11,009 nucleotides of DNA from Uruburuella suis (GCF_004341385.1 NZ_SLXE01000051.1:1-11009), one strand, 5' to 3'. Shown: positions 1 through 5,779, counted from the stretch's first letter. Program-made: numbers and translations. The notes: generated by a model from the sequence alone, not told the origin.

Positions 1-59
1 GCGAGTTTGATAAAATCATGCTCGGTGAGTTGGTGGTTTTTTGGGGTCAGTTTAGGCAT
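1..59 (-). CDS. Possible 5' end of an unrecognised gene, running off the left edge
   Basis: Reading leftward from an ATG at 57-59 gives an open frame of 19 codons to the window edge, beginning MPKLTPKNHQLTEHDFIKL. The composition looks like ordinary coding sequence and the region to its right is AT-rich and non-coding, which fits a gene start. There is no Shine-Dalgarno sequence before the ATG, but a perfect TATAAT lies 6 nt upstream, so the mRNA could be leaderless. A plus-strand frame through the same bases is also open up to about position 95, so the strand is not certain. I do not recognise the protein and assign no function. Confidence 0.35.
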   Translation of the reverse strand, partial: MPKLTPKNHQLTEHDFIKL

Positions 60-65
60 GGGGCG

Positions 66-71
66 ATTATA
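66..71 (-). promoter_or_regulatory. Candidate -10 box for the leftward gene
   Basis: The minus strand reads TATAAT here, a perfect -10 consensus, 6 nt before the ATG at 57-59. Transcription would start at or next to the ATG. No good -35 hexamer is visible at 16-18 nt spacing, so the call rests on the -10 box alone. Confidence 0.3.
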
Positions 72-98
72 GCTTATTTATTTTTATTGGTATAACAC

Positions 99-127
99 TT
101 GATTTTTTTAGAAAACCAGCTTATATT
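99..127 (+). promoter_or_regulatory. Candidate sigma-70 promoter for the DUF883/YqjD-like gene
   Basis: TTGATT (99-104; four of six consensus bases) and TATATT (122-127; five of six) are separated by exactly 17 nt. Transcription would start near 134, giving a leader of about 50 nt before the ATG at 187. This start would leave the GTG at 136 almost at the mRNA 5' end, another reason to prefer the ATG at 187. Confidence 0.45.
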
Positions 128-186
128 GAAACAGAGTGGGCGGGAAATTCCACCGCCTGTTGTTTACCCGAAAAAAGGAAAGTGCC

Positions 187-558
187 ATGCGTAAAGATAA
201 AGATTTTGAAGCCCAAAAAGAAGCCTTGATGAAAGAAGTGCGCTCTGTTTTGCAGGAAGTGGAAAACCTTTATGACGCCGGAGTGGAAAGCGGCACAGTA
301 GAAGCCAAAGCCTTGAAAGCCAAAGCACAAGCGCAATTGGGCAAAGTGAAATCGCAATTTGCCGATTTTGAAGCCGCTGCCAGCGCCAAAGCACATGAAG
401 CCGCAGACCGCGCACGCGAAGCCGCTCATTACACTGCCGAAAAAGCACGCGGCGCCTGCCGCAGCACCGATGAGCTGATTCAGGAAAAACCGTATTACGC
501 CATGGGCTTTGCCGCATTGGCCGGCTTGGTGGTCGGCGTGTTGCTCAACCGCCGTTAA
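187..558 (+). CDS. DUF883 / YqjD-ElaB-like C-terminally membrane-anchored protein
   Basis: The predicted protein has 123 residues. Residues 1 to about 95 are a charged, alanine-, lysine- and glutamate-rich region expected to form long helices. A hydrophobic segment at about 103-120 follows, ending in an Asn-Arg-Arg tail. This is the layout of the DUF883 family (E. coli YqjD, ElaB, YgaM). Those proteins are anchored in the inner membrane by the C-terminus, and YqjD has been reported to bind ribosomes in stationary phase. I chose the ATG at 187 because AAGGA lies about 8 nt upstream; a GTG at 136 would add 17 residues but has no such site. The next two genes resemble yqjE and yqjK, as in the enterobacterial yqjDEK cluster, which supports the family call. 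The exact role in this organism is unknown. Confidence 0.85.
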   Translation: MRKDKDFEAQKEALMKEVRSVLQEVENLYDAGVESGTVEAKALKAKAQAQLGKVKSQFADFEAAASAKAHEAADRAREAAHYTAEKARGACRSTDELIQEKPYYAMGFAALAGLVVGVLLNRR

Positions 559-568
559 TCATCAGGTG

Positions 569-598
569 AAGGCCGTCTGAAAACATTCAGACGGCCTT
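569..598 (+). terminator. Paired-DUS hairpin after the DUF883 gene
   Basis: Two AG-dialect uptake sequences in opposite orientation (570-581 and 587-598) form a perfect 13-bp stem with a 4-nt loop, 10 nt after the stop codon. Such pairs are known to serve as Rho-independent terminators in Neisseria. The T-tract is weak (TTGTTG), so some read-through into the next gene is plausible. Confidence 0.65.
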
Positions 599-626
599 GT
601 TGCACCGATTTCGTAAAGCTGAACTG

Positions 627-727
627 ATACCAAACCTAAAACACAGATAACAAGGCGGTAAACCGAAGTGCGCACAAAAATGCGCCAATGCGGAGCAGTG
701 CTTTCAGTTGTTTTTTAGGTTTGGTAT
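627..727 (+). repeat. 101-bp element with 15-nt perfect terminal inverted repeats
   Basis: ATACCAAACCTAAAA at 627-641 is matched exactly by its reverse complement at 713-727, and pairing extends a few more bases inward past one mismatch. The interior holds no open frame of note. It fills most of the spacer between the DUF883 gene and the YqjE-like gene. The form is that of a small MITE or a large hairpin. I see no target-site duplication and cannot match it to a named Neisseria repeat such as the Correia element. Confidence 0.55.
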
Positions 728-814
728 GACATGACTGACAAGCCGCCTGCATCGCCTTGCTTCAAGCTGGCATCAACAGGGCGGCCTGACTTTCGGCTGC
801 ATACAGGGGCGGAT

Positions 815-1222
815 ATGAATTTAAGGCAAAACATCAATCACTATAAAGTGCTGCTGCATCAAGGCGCCGATTTGCTGCTGCTGCGTTTGCGCATTTTAGG
901 CTTGGATTTGAACGATCAGGCCACCACCATCTTGAAAATCATCGCCGCTATTGTGTTTGCGGGTGCGCTGTTTTCATTCGGCATGATCAGCCTGCTCTTC
1001 GGCCTCGACAGCGCATTGGGTGCCGAAGCCAAAATCTGGGTGTTTTTCGGCATCGCCTTGGCCTGCCTGCTCGGCATTGCCGCATTGGCTGCTTGGATTA
1101 TGAGCAGCTGGCAGCAGAAAAGCCGCCAAATTGCCGCCACTTTGCACGATATGCAGCAAGATATCGCCTATTTGCGCGGGCAGCAGGCCACAGCCAAGCG
1201 CAATGATGAGGAGCCGTTATGA
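815..1222 (+). CDS. YqjE-like / phage holin superfamily III (DUF1469) membrane protein
   Basis: The predicted protein has 135 residues with two hydrophobic segments, at about 40-62 and 74-96. They are joined by a short acidic-containing loop and followed by a charged, probably helical tail. This two-helix plan, directly between a DUF883 gene and a YqjK-like gene, matches the YqjE family, which databases often label 'phage holin family protein'. The label reflects a distant similarity; nothing here suggests cell lysis. I chose the ATG at 815 because a purine-rich AGGGGCGG lies just before it. An in-frame ATG at 731 would add 28 residues rich in Pro, Thr and Cys, overlapping no ribosome-binding site and starting just outside the inverted-repeat element. 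The stop codon overlaps the next start by 4 bp (ATGA), so the two are probably translationally coupled. The function of this family is not established. Confidence 0.75.
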   Translation: MNLRQNINHYKVLLHQGADLLLLRLRILGLDLNDQATTILKIIAAIVFAGALFSFGMISLLFGLDSALGAEAKIWVFFGIALACLLGIAALAAWIMSSWQQKSRQIAATLHDMQQDIAYLRGQQATAKRNDEEPL

Positions 1223-1509
1223 GCCGTTATACTTATCAGCAAGAGCGCGAGCTTTTGGAAATACAGGCGCAGCTTGCGCGGCTGAAAATCGCGGCCGAAT
1301 ATTTGCAAAAGCGCCGTGCTGCCGAGCAACAAAGCCTGCTGGATGCCAATTTCAGCAAAGCCGTGGGCTTGGCCAACGGCCTGCCTTCCGGCCACCTTTT
1401 GTGGAACAGCGTTTTCCTGCCGCTGCGCTGGAAACACCGCATTGCGGCCGCGGCGGCGCTGCTTTTGTGGCAGCTGTGGCGCGACGGCGGACACAGCGGC
1501 TCGCGCTGA
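1219..1509 (+). CDS. YqjK-like small membrane protein
   Basis: The predicted protein has 96 residues. Residues 7-50 are rich in Glu, Gln, Arg, Leu and Ala and should form a coiled coil. A short hydrophobic stretch at about 74-86 (AAAAALLLWQLW) could be one membrane helix, and the C-terminus is short and polar. The start overlaps the stop of the YqjE-like gene by 4 bp, so it is the downstream partner in a coupled pair. The bases GAGCCGTTAT are repeated in tandem across this junction (1211-1220 and 1221-1230). Size, topology and position match the YqjK family of enterobacterial yqjDEK clusters, but the primary sequence is short and low in complexity, so the family call is partly by context. No molecular function is known. 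Confidence 0.6.
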   Translation: MSRYTYQQERELLEIQAQLARLKIAAEYLQKRRAAEQQSLLDANFSKAVGLANGLPSGHLLWNSVFLPLRWKHRIAAAAALLLWQLWRDGGHSGSR

Positions 1510-1565
1510 TTGTTGCCGCTGAATCAAGCTCAGCTTTGCTTGCGGCTGTTGTAAGGTCAGGTGCA

Positions 1566-1598
1566 AAAGGCCGTCTGAAACTTTTTCAGACGGCCTTT
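1566..1598 (+). terminator. Paired-DUS terminator after the YqjK-like gene
   Basis: Uptake sequences at 1568-1579 and 1585-1596 face each other, giving a perfect 15-bp stem (1566-1580 with 1584-1598) and a 3-nt loop, about 56 nt after the stop codon. CCTTTGC follows, so the T-tract is short. This is the most likely end of the yqj-like transcript. Confidence 0.65.
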
Positions 1599-1628
1599 GC
1601 ATAGCAATATTTCAGGAATGCGGTGAAT

Positions 1629-1648
1629 GTCGGATACGAGTATCCGAC
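1629..1648. repeat. Short palindrome, 9-bp arms
   Basis: GTCGGATAC (1629-1637) and GTATCCGAC (1640-1648) form a perfect inverted repeat with a 2-nt centre. It is followed by CTAC, giving the look of a small dispersed repeat unit. Only one copy is in the window, so its status as a repeat family is an inference. Confidence 0.4.
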
Positions 1649-1673
1649 CTACAACGTTCTGCTATAAAAAATC

Positions 1674-1708
1674 AAGGTCGTCTGAAACTTTATCTTTCAG
1701 ACGGCCTT
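1674..1708. terminator. Second DUS hairpin, with one variant arm, between convergent genes
   Basis: AGGTCGTCTGAA (1675-1686) faces a perfect TTCAGACGGCCT (1696-1707). The 14-bp stem has one G-T position and a 7-nt loop. It lies between the convergent yqj-like genes and recN and could stop transcription arriving from either side. The left arm is the variant known as AG-mucDUS. Confidence 0.5.
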
Positions 1709-1747
1709 GCTGTTGGATGAAAACAAGGTATGTGCGCTATCGCATTC

Positions 1748-1898
1748 TATAGTGGAATGCATAAAAAAGTGATACAACGGGTAGGTTGGGTTGAAAACCC
1801 AACAAGCCGACAAGCCGTCTGAAACGTTGGGTTTATCAACCCAACCTACTCCGTTATAGTGCATAGTTTTGTATCACTTTTTCTTGCATTTTACTATA
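1748..1898. mobile_element. 151-bp MITE-like element with 30-nt terminal inverted repeats
   Basis: The left end (1748-1777) and right end (1869-1898) are inverted repeats of 30 nt matching at 26 positions. Both begin TATAGT read inward and end with AGTGATACAA. The element starts and ends in TATA/ATA context, as expected for insertion at TA. It carries no gene. The interior is a second palindrome described separately. It ends 40 bp from the recN stop codon. The TATAGTG start recalls Correia repeat termini, but the remaining sequence differs from what I know of that family. Confidence 0.6.
1778..1853. repeat. Inverted repeat nested inside the 151-bp element
   Basis: GTAGGTTGGGTTG (1781-1793) and CAACCCAACCTAC (1837-1849) are perfect inverted repeats of 13 nt, extended by CGG/CCG outside. 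A further GTTGGGTT/AACCCAAC set lies within, and a variant uptake sequence AAGCCGTCTGAA sits near the centre (1812-1823). The arrangement looks like a small palindromic repeat carried by, or inserted into, the larger element. Confidence 0.5.
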
Positions 1899-1938
1899 TA
1901 TGCTGGATGGATATGCTGGCTGGGCTTTGCGTTGGAGA

Positions 1939-3597
1939 TTATTGGGCGGCCAGCGCCAGCATTTCTTCGGCATGGCGGCGGGTGGTGTCGGTGATGGTTT
2001 CGCCGCCGAGCATGCGGGCGATTTCTTCGATGCGCATGGCGGCATCAAGCACACTGATTTCGCTGAGGGTTTGCGTGCCGTTGCTGTGTTTGTGCACTTG
2101 CCAGTGGTTTTCGCCGCAGCTGGCCACTTGCGGCAAGTGGGTGACGGCCAGCACTTGATGTTGTTTGCCGAGCCGGCGCAGGGCGCGGCCGACGGTTTCG
2201 GCCACGCCGCCGCCGATGCCGGTGTCGACTTCGTCGAAAATCAGGGTCGGTACTTGGGTGTATTGGCTGGTGACCACTTGCAGCGCTAGGCTGATGCGGG
2301 CGAGCTCGCCGCCGGAAGCCACTTTGTTGAGCGGGCGCAGCGGCGAGCCTTGGTTGGCGGCCACTTGGTATTGCACATGCTCAAGGCCGTGGGCGGCGGG
2401 GGGGCAGGGCAAAAGCTCGATGTGGAATTGTGCGCCTTTCATGGCCAAATCCTGCATGTGCTCGCCGGTTTCGGCGCTGAGGCGGGCGGCGTTTTGGCGG
2501 CGCAGGGCGGATAATTGATCGGCGGCGGCCCGATATTGGTTTTCATGCTGAGCGCGGGCGGCTTCGAGGGCGGCGATGTCGGCGGCGGCTTCGAGGGCTT
2601 CGAGCGCGGCTTCAAGCTCGGCTTGTTTGGCGGGCAAGTCTTGCGGCTCCACGCGGTATTTTCGTGCCATGCTCATCAATTCGCCCATGCGCTGCTCTTG
2701 TTCGGCCAATTCATCGGGATTGATTTCCACACGGGCGGCCACGTCGCGCATATTGGCGCTGATTTCGCCCAATTCGGCTTCGATGCTGGCGAGCATATCG
2801 AGGCTTTCGGCAAAGCGCGGCTCGATGGCTTGCAGGCTGCCGAGCAGCTTTTGGCATTGGTAGAGCGCGCTTTGCATGCCGTTGTCGCCATTGATGTATT
2901 CGCCTGTTTGTTCGGCTGCCTGCAAAAGATCGGCGGCGTGGGCGAGGCTGTCGTGGCTTTGGCTCAGGCTTTCCCATTCGCCTTGATTCAGGCCGAGCGC
3001 TGTCAATTCGTTGTGCTGCCATTGCAGCCGCTCGCGCTCAATCGTGCGCTGCTCGGCTTGGTTTTGCGCGGCATCGAGCGCTTTTTGGGCGGCTTGCCAG
3101 CTGTGGTAATGTTGGCGCACTTGTTCGGCTAGGGAAAGGCCGTCTGAAAAGGCATCGAGCAGCCGGCGCTGGGCGGCTTCTTGGTTAAGCGAGTGGTGGG
3201 CGTTTTGGCCGTGTATGTCGATTAATTGCTCGCCGATTTGTTTGAGTTGGGCGAGGGTGGCGGCCTGGCCGTTGATAAAGCTGCGGCTTTTGCCTTTGGC
3301 ATCGATGATGCGGCGGATGCTGAGCTCGTCGCTCTCGTCGAGCAGGCCTTGCTCGTGCAGCTGCGCTTTGAGGGCGGGCAGGGCGGTGAGGTCGAATAGG
3401 GCGGAGAGGCGGGCTTCGCGCGCGCCGGTGCGCACTTGGCTGTAGTCGGCTTTATCGCCCAAAAGCAGGCCGATGGCATCGAGGGTGATGGATTTGCCGG
3501 CTCCGGTTTCGCCGGTGAGCACGGTGAAGCCGGTTTGGAAATCGAGGTGGAGTTGCTCGACGATTACAAAGTCGTGCAGGGAGAGCGCCAGCAGCAT
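1939..3597 (-). CDS. recN: DNA repair protein RecN
   Basis: RecN is an SMC-like ATPase that acts early in recombinational repair of double-strand breaks. The 552-residue product is close to the usual length of about 550. The N-terminal ATPase half has the Walker A motif GETGAGKS at 29-36. A long Glu/Gln/Ala-rich coiled coil occupies roughly 150-390. The C-terminal half carries the ABC signature KVASGGEL at 425-432 and Walker B ending in Asp455-Glu456 (LIFDEVDTGIGG), followed by the conserved VTHLPQVA. The ATG at 3597 is supported by AAGGA 6 nt upstream. The gene stands alone: nadK lies more than 400 bp upstream and the convergent yqj-like genes lie downstream. One uptake sequence lies inside the gene (3137-3148), read through as part of an Ala-Phe-Ser-Asp-Gly stretch. 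No LexA-type operator is evident. A MITE copy ends about 70 bp upstream of the start. Confidence 0.97.
   Translation of the reverse strand: MLLALSLHDFVIVEQLHLDFQTGFTVLTGETGAGKSITLDAIGLLLGDKADYSQVRTGAREARLSALFDLTALPALKAQLHEQGLLDESDELSIRRIIDAKGKSRSFINGQAATLAQLKQIGEQLIDIHGQNAHHSLNQEAAQRRLLDAFSDGLSLAEQVRQHYHSWQAAQKALDAAQNQAEQRTIERERLQWQHNELTALGLNQGEWESLSQSHDSLAHAADLLQAAEQTGEYINGDNGMQSALYQCQKLLGSLQAIEPRFAESLDMLASIEAELGEISANMRDVAARVEINPDELAEQEQRMGELMSMARKYRVEPQDLPAKQAELEAALEALEAAADIAALEAARAQHENQYRAAADQLSALRRQNAARLSAETGEHMQDLAMKGAQFHIELLPCPPAAHGLEHVQYQVAANQGSPLRPLNKVASGGELARISLALQVVTSQYTQVPTLIFDEVDTGIGGGVAETVGRALRRLGKQHQVLAVTHLPQVASCGENHWQVHKHSNGTQTLSEISVLDAAMRIEEIARMLGGETITDTTRRHAEEMLALAAQ
3137..3148 (+). 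other. DNA uptake sequence inside recN
   Basis: A perfect AGGCCGTCTGAA in the coding region of recN, opposite to the gene's direction, within the start of the coiled-coil region. It is unpaired. Confidence 0.85.
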
Positions 3598-3620
3598 GGG
3601 TAATCCTTTTATAGACGCAG

Positions 3621-3632
3621 AGGCCGTCTGAA
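3621..3632 (+). other. DNA uptake sequence upstream of recN
   Basis: A perfect, unpaired AGGCCGTCTGAA located 24-35 bp before the recN start codon, therefore in its leader or promoter region. Confidence 0.85.
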
Positions 3633-3666
3633 AACATGATATTGTGAAATAGATAATAAAGCGCTA

Positions 3667-3825
3667 GGGTCTGTTCACATTTCATCCGTGCGTAAGATTT
3701 TGAGCGCAAAAGCGCGCTTGCAAGGCGAAAAGCGCAGCAAGGTTGGACACCTTGCGAGCATTTTCAACGCGGCAGGCGCGTTTTTGAGCCAAAAGATTGC
3801 CACGAGATGAATTGTGAACAGACCC
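3667..3825 (+). mobile_element. 159-bp MITE, copy 1 (recN-nadK spacer)
   Basis: This begins GGGTCTGTTCACA and ends TGTGAACAGACCC and is flanked by TA on both sides (3665-3666 and 3826-3827). The two halves are imperfect reverse complements along nearly their whole length. They meet exactly at the centre in a small stem, GCAAGGT (3737-3743) with ACCTTGC (3749-3755). Two further copies of the same length lie at 4987-5145 and 10804-10962 in the opposite orientation. By hand comparison, copy 2 differs from this one at two positions and copy 3 at about seven. It has no coding capacity, so it would need a transposase supplied in trans. The right end lies about 190 bp from the nadK stop. Confidence 0.85.
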
Positions 3826-3827
3826 TA

Positions 3828-3970
3828 AGGTATTGCTGCGCTTTGTATCGCTTTATTCTTCATTTCACGACAGTCATTATAGCTAAGATTTTTCGTAGTT
3901 TAAATAAGATTTTATATAGTGAGTGTGATTTTTCTTATTGTTTTGTATTGTGTATTGATTTTAATAGATA
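3828..3970. other. AT-rich spacer without visible features
   Basis: About 140 bp between MITE copy 1 and the nadK terminator is strongly AT-rich compared with the flanking genes. I see no open frame, hairpin or convincing promoter. It may be the original upstream region of recN, now separated from the gene by the MITE. Confidence 0.5.
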
Positions 3971-3972
3971 AA

Positions 3973-4002
3973 AGGCCGTCTGAATATGTTTTCAGACGGC
4001 CT
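3973..4002 (-). terminator. Paired-DUS terminator after nadK
   Basis: Uptake sequences at 3973-3984 and 3991-4002 form a perfect 12-bp stem with a 6-nt loop, 11 bp after the nadK stop codon. On the minus strand the stem runs into TTTTAT, so this is the best-formed Rho-independent terminator in the window. Confidence 0.75.
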
Positions 4003-4013
4003 GCTTTGCTTCT

Positions 4014-4904
4014 TTAAATCAATTGCTCGCCCCAATGCAGCTTTTGGCGCAGGGTTTTGTAGTATTGGTAGTCGCTCGGGTGCAGCACGCGCAGGCTGTG
4101 GCGGTAGCGGCGGATGTTGATGCGGTCGAGGTTTTGCACGTCGACAAACGATTGGCCGTCGAAATGCAGGCGGGCATCGGCGGCTTTGGTCACGAGAATT
4201 TCGATTTCGCAGGTGTCGGACACGGCAATCGGGCGGTTGGTCATCGATTGCGGGCAAATCGGCACCAACGTGAAGGCGCGCAGGCTGGCCTGCAAAATGG
4301 GGCCGCCGGCGGCGAGCGAATAGGCGGTGGAGCCGGTGGGGGTGGAAATAATCAGGCCGTCGGAGCGCTGGGTGTAAACGAATTCTTCGTTGATAAACAC
4401 TTCGAATTCAATCATTTGGCCGGCGCCGCCGCGTGAGAGCACCACGTCGTTGAGCGCCAGCGAGGTTTGCACGGCTTTGCCGTCGCGCCACACCGAGGTT
4501 TCGAGCAAAATGCGCTCTTCGGGCAGATATTTGCCGGTGAGCATGCCGGTGAGCTCGTTCACCATCTGCTCGCGCGGCACTTGGGTGAGAAAGCCCAAAT
4601 GGCCTTGGTTTACGCCTATCATCGGCACGCGGTAGGGCGCAAGCTTGCGCGCCACGGAAAGAAAAGTGCCATCGCCGCCGAGCACAATCACCAAATCGCA
4701 GCTTTTGCCCAAGGTGTCTTTGTTGACAATGGCGCAGCGGGCTTGGTCGGCGGCGGTGATGATGCCGTCGGCCACGCTGGCATCATCGAGATAGATTTGC
4801 AGCTTTTGCACGCACAAAAATTCGATCAGCTCGTGCAGCACGGTTTCGATCTTGGGGGTTTGCGGGCGGGTGACAATGCCGATGTGTTTGAATTGGCTGA
4901 TCAT
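4014..4904 (-). CDS. nadK: NAD kinase
   Basis: NadK phosphorylates NAD+ to NADP+, the cytoplasmic source of NADP(H). The product has 296 residues, a normal length for the family. The ATP/NAD-kinase motif GGDGT is at 76-80, preceded by a hydrophobic strand (LVIVL). The NAD-contacting Asn152-Asp153 pair lies in ALNDVVLSRG, and the diagnostic TPTGSTAYS is at 188-196, followed by GGP. I chose the ATG at 4904. A TTG three codons further upstream is also in frame, but neither has a good Shine-Dalgarno sequence. A -10-like TATAAT lies 26 nt before the ATG, implying a very short leader of about 20 nt. The gene is flanked by its own promoter and terminator, so it is probably monocistronic. It has no uptake sequence inside the coding region. 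Confidence 0.96.
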   Translation of the reverse strand: MISQFKHIGIVTRPQTPKIETVLHELIEFLCVQKLQIYLDDASVADGIITAADQARCAIVNKDTLGKSCDLVIVLGGDGTFLSVARKLAPYRVPMIGVNQGHLGFLTQVPREQMVNELTGMLTGKYLPEERILLETSVWRDGKAVQTSLALNDVVLSRGGAGQMIEFEVFINEEFVYTQRSDGLIISTPTGSTAYSLAAGGPILQASLRAFTLVPICPQSMTNRPIAVSDTCEIEILVTKAADARLHFDGQSFVDVQNLDRINIRRYRHSLRVLHPSDYQYYKTLRQKLHWGEQLI

Positions 4905-4930
4905 GGCGGGCAAGGGTTGGGAAAAAGGTG

Positions 4931-4959
4931 ATTATAACGGCATTTTCAGGCCGTCTGAA
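4931..4959 (-). promoter_or_regulatory. Candidate nadK promoter, -35 inside a DUS
   Basis: On the minus strand, TTCAGA (4954-4959; four of six) and a perfect TATAAT (4931-4936) are 17 nt apart. The -35 hexamer is the last half of an uptake sequence that also forms one arm of the msrA-side hairpin, so terminator and promoter would overlap. The -10 box is strong; the -35 is weak. Confidence 0.45.
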
Positions 4960-4984
4960 AGTGTTTGTAGTGTTCAGACGGCCT
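4948..4984 (-). terminator. Paired-DUS hairpin between msrA and nadK
   Basis: Uptake sequences at 4948-4959 and 4973-4984 face each other with a 13-nt loop. The position fits the original terminator of msrA, now 168 bp beyond its stop because MITE copy 2 lies between them. On the minus strand the stem is followed by GAAAATG, not a T-run, so termination may be inefficient. Confidence 0.55.
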
Positions 4985-4986
4985 TA

Positions 4987-5145
4987 GGGTCTGTTCACAT
5001 TTCATCTCGTGGCAATCTTTTGGCTCAAAAACGCGCCTGCCGCGTTGAAAATGCTCGCAAGGTGTCCAACCTTGCTGCGCTTTTCGCCTTGCAAGCGCGC
5101 TTTTGCGCTCAAAATCTTACGCACGGATGAAATGCGAACAGACCC
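4987..5145 (-). mobile_element. 159-bp MITE, copy 2 (msrA-nadK spacer)
   Basis: This has the same length and near-identical sequence as copy 1, in the opposite orientation, flanked by TA (4985-4986 and 5146-5147). The ends are GGGTCTGTTCACA and TGCGAACAGACCC; the single T-to-C change in the second arm slightly spoils the terminal repeat. It starts two bases after a DUS hairpin and ends 6 bp before the msrA stop codon. Confidence 0.85.
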
Positions 5146-5151
5146 TAGGGT

Positions 5152-5682
5152 TTATCCGCGCCACAAATCGGCATATTTTGTGCGCGCTTTCAAAAACTTG
5201 GGCGCCACCACCATTTGGCAATAGCCGGCCTGCGGATTGTTGGCAAAATAATGCTGGTGGTAGGCTTCGGCGGGGTGGAAGGTTTGTGCGGCGGCGATTT
5301 CGGTGGCAATCGGCTGCGGATAATGAGCCGCCATTTCCTGCACAAAGGCTTGGGCTTCGGCTTTTTGCGCTTCATCGAGATAATAAATGCCGCTGCGGTA
5401 TTGCGTGCCCACATCGTGGCCTTGGCGGTTGAGCTGGGTGGGGTCGTGCAGGGTGAACAACACTTCCAAGAGCGTGCGGTAGCTGATGATTTCGGGGTCG
5501 AATTCGATTTTCACCGCTTCGGCGTGGCCGCTGTGGCCGCTGCACACTTCTGCATAAGTGGGCGCGGGGGTGTGGCCGTTGATGTAGCCCGAAGTGGCGT
5601 TGTGCACGCCTTTGAGGCGGTTGTAAACGGCTTCGATGCACCAAAAACAACCGGCGGCGAAAATGGCGGTTTGGTTTGACAT
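5152..5682 (-). CDS. msrA: Peptide-methionine (S)-S-oxide reductase MsrA
   Basis: MsrA reduces methionine-S-sulfoxide in proteins and free methionine, using thioredoxin as the usual electron source. The 176-residue product carries the family motif GCFWC at 11-15; Cys12 is the predicted catalytic cysteine, followed by the typical IEA. Downstream family features include SGYINGHTPAPTYAEVCSG at about 31-49 and the GHAEAV segment. Cys155 in GYCQ is a likely resolving cysteine; Cys15 and Cys47 are also present. The ATG at 5682 has AAGGAG 7 nt upstream, the clearest ribosome-binding site here. There is no signal peptide, so the enzyme is predicted cytoplasmic. It is a stand-alone MsrA and not the secreted three-domain PilB/MsrAB fusion known from Neisseria. 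The gene is separate from the MFS gene by 130 bp and from nadK by a MITE and a hairpin. Confidence 0.95.
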   Translation of the reverse strand: MSNQTAIFAAGCFWCIEAVYNRLKGVHNATSGYINGHTPAPTYAEVCSGHSGHAEAVKIEFDPEIISYRTLLEVLFTLHDPTQLNRQGHDVGTQYRSGIYYLDEAQKAEAQAFVQEMAAHYPQPIATEIAAAQTFHPAEAYHQHYFANNPQAGYCQMVVAPKFLKARTKYADLWRG

Positions 5683-5779
5683 GGCTTGGCTCCTTTTGTG
5701 TGTGGGATGCGGCTTATCATGTGTGCATCATGGCCGGATTGCAATGGCGGCAAATGAAAAAAGAGGTTGGGCTGCGCTC

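Noticed and set aside
136..186. GTG start for the DUF883 protein
   Set aside because: It lies at the predicted transcription start with no ribosome-binding site. The ATG at 187 is preceded by AAGGA.
731..814. Upstream ATG adding 28 residues to the YqjE-like protein
   Set aside because: There is no Shine-Dalgarno sequence and the added residues do not resemble the family. The ATG at 815 has a purine-rich site before it.
1131..1604. 157-codon frame on the + strand
   Set aside because: It overlaps the YqjE- and YqjK-like genes in another frame, ends inside a terminator hairpin and is compositionally a shadow frame.
2515..3132. 205-codon + strand frame opposite recN
   Set aside because: It is a mirror frame of the recN coiled coil with no recognisable domain or ribosome-binding site.
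3452..3709. Short frames starting MRSKSYARMKCEQTL in more than one place
   Set aside because: The shared peptide is only the reading of the 159-bp MITE. It reflects DNA repeat identity, not a protein family.
4349..4360. DUS-like AGGCCGTCGGAG inside nadK
   Set aside because: It breaks the GCCGTCTGAA core that is needed for uptake and is explained by the coding sequence.
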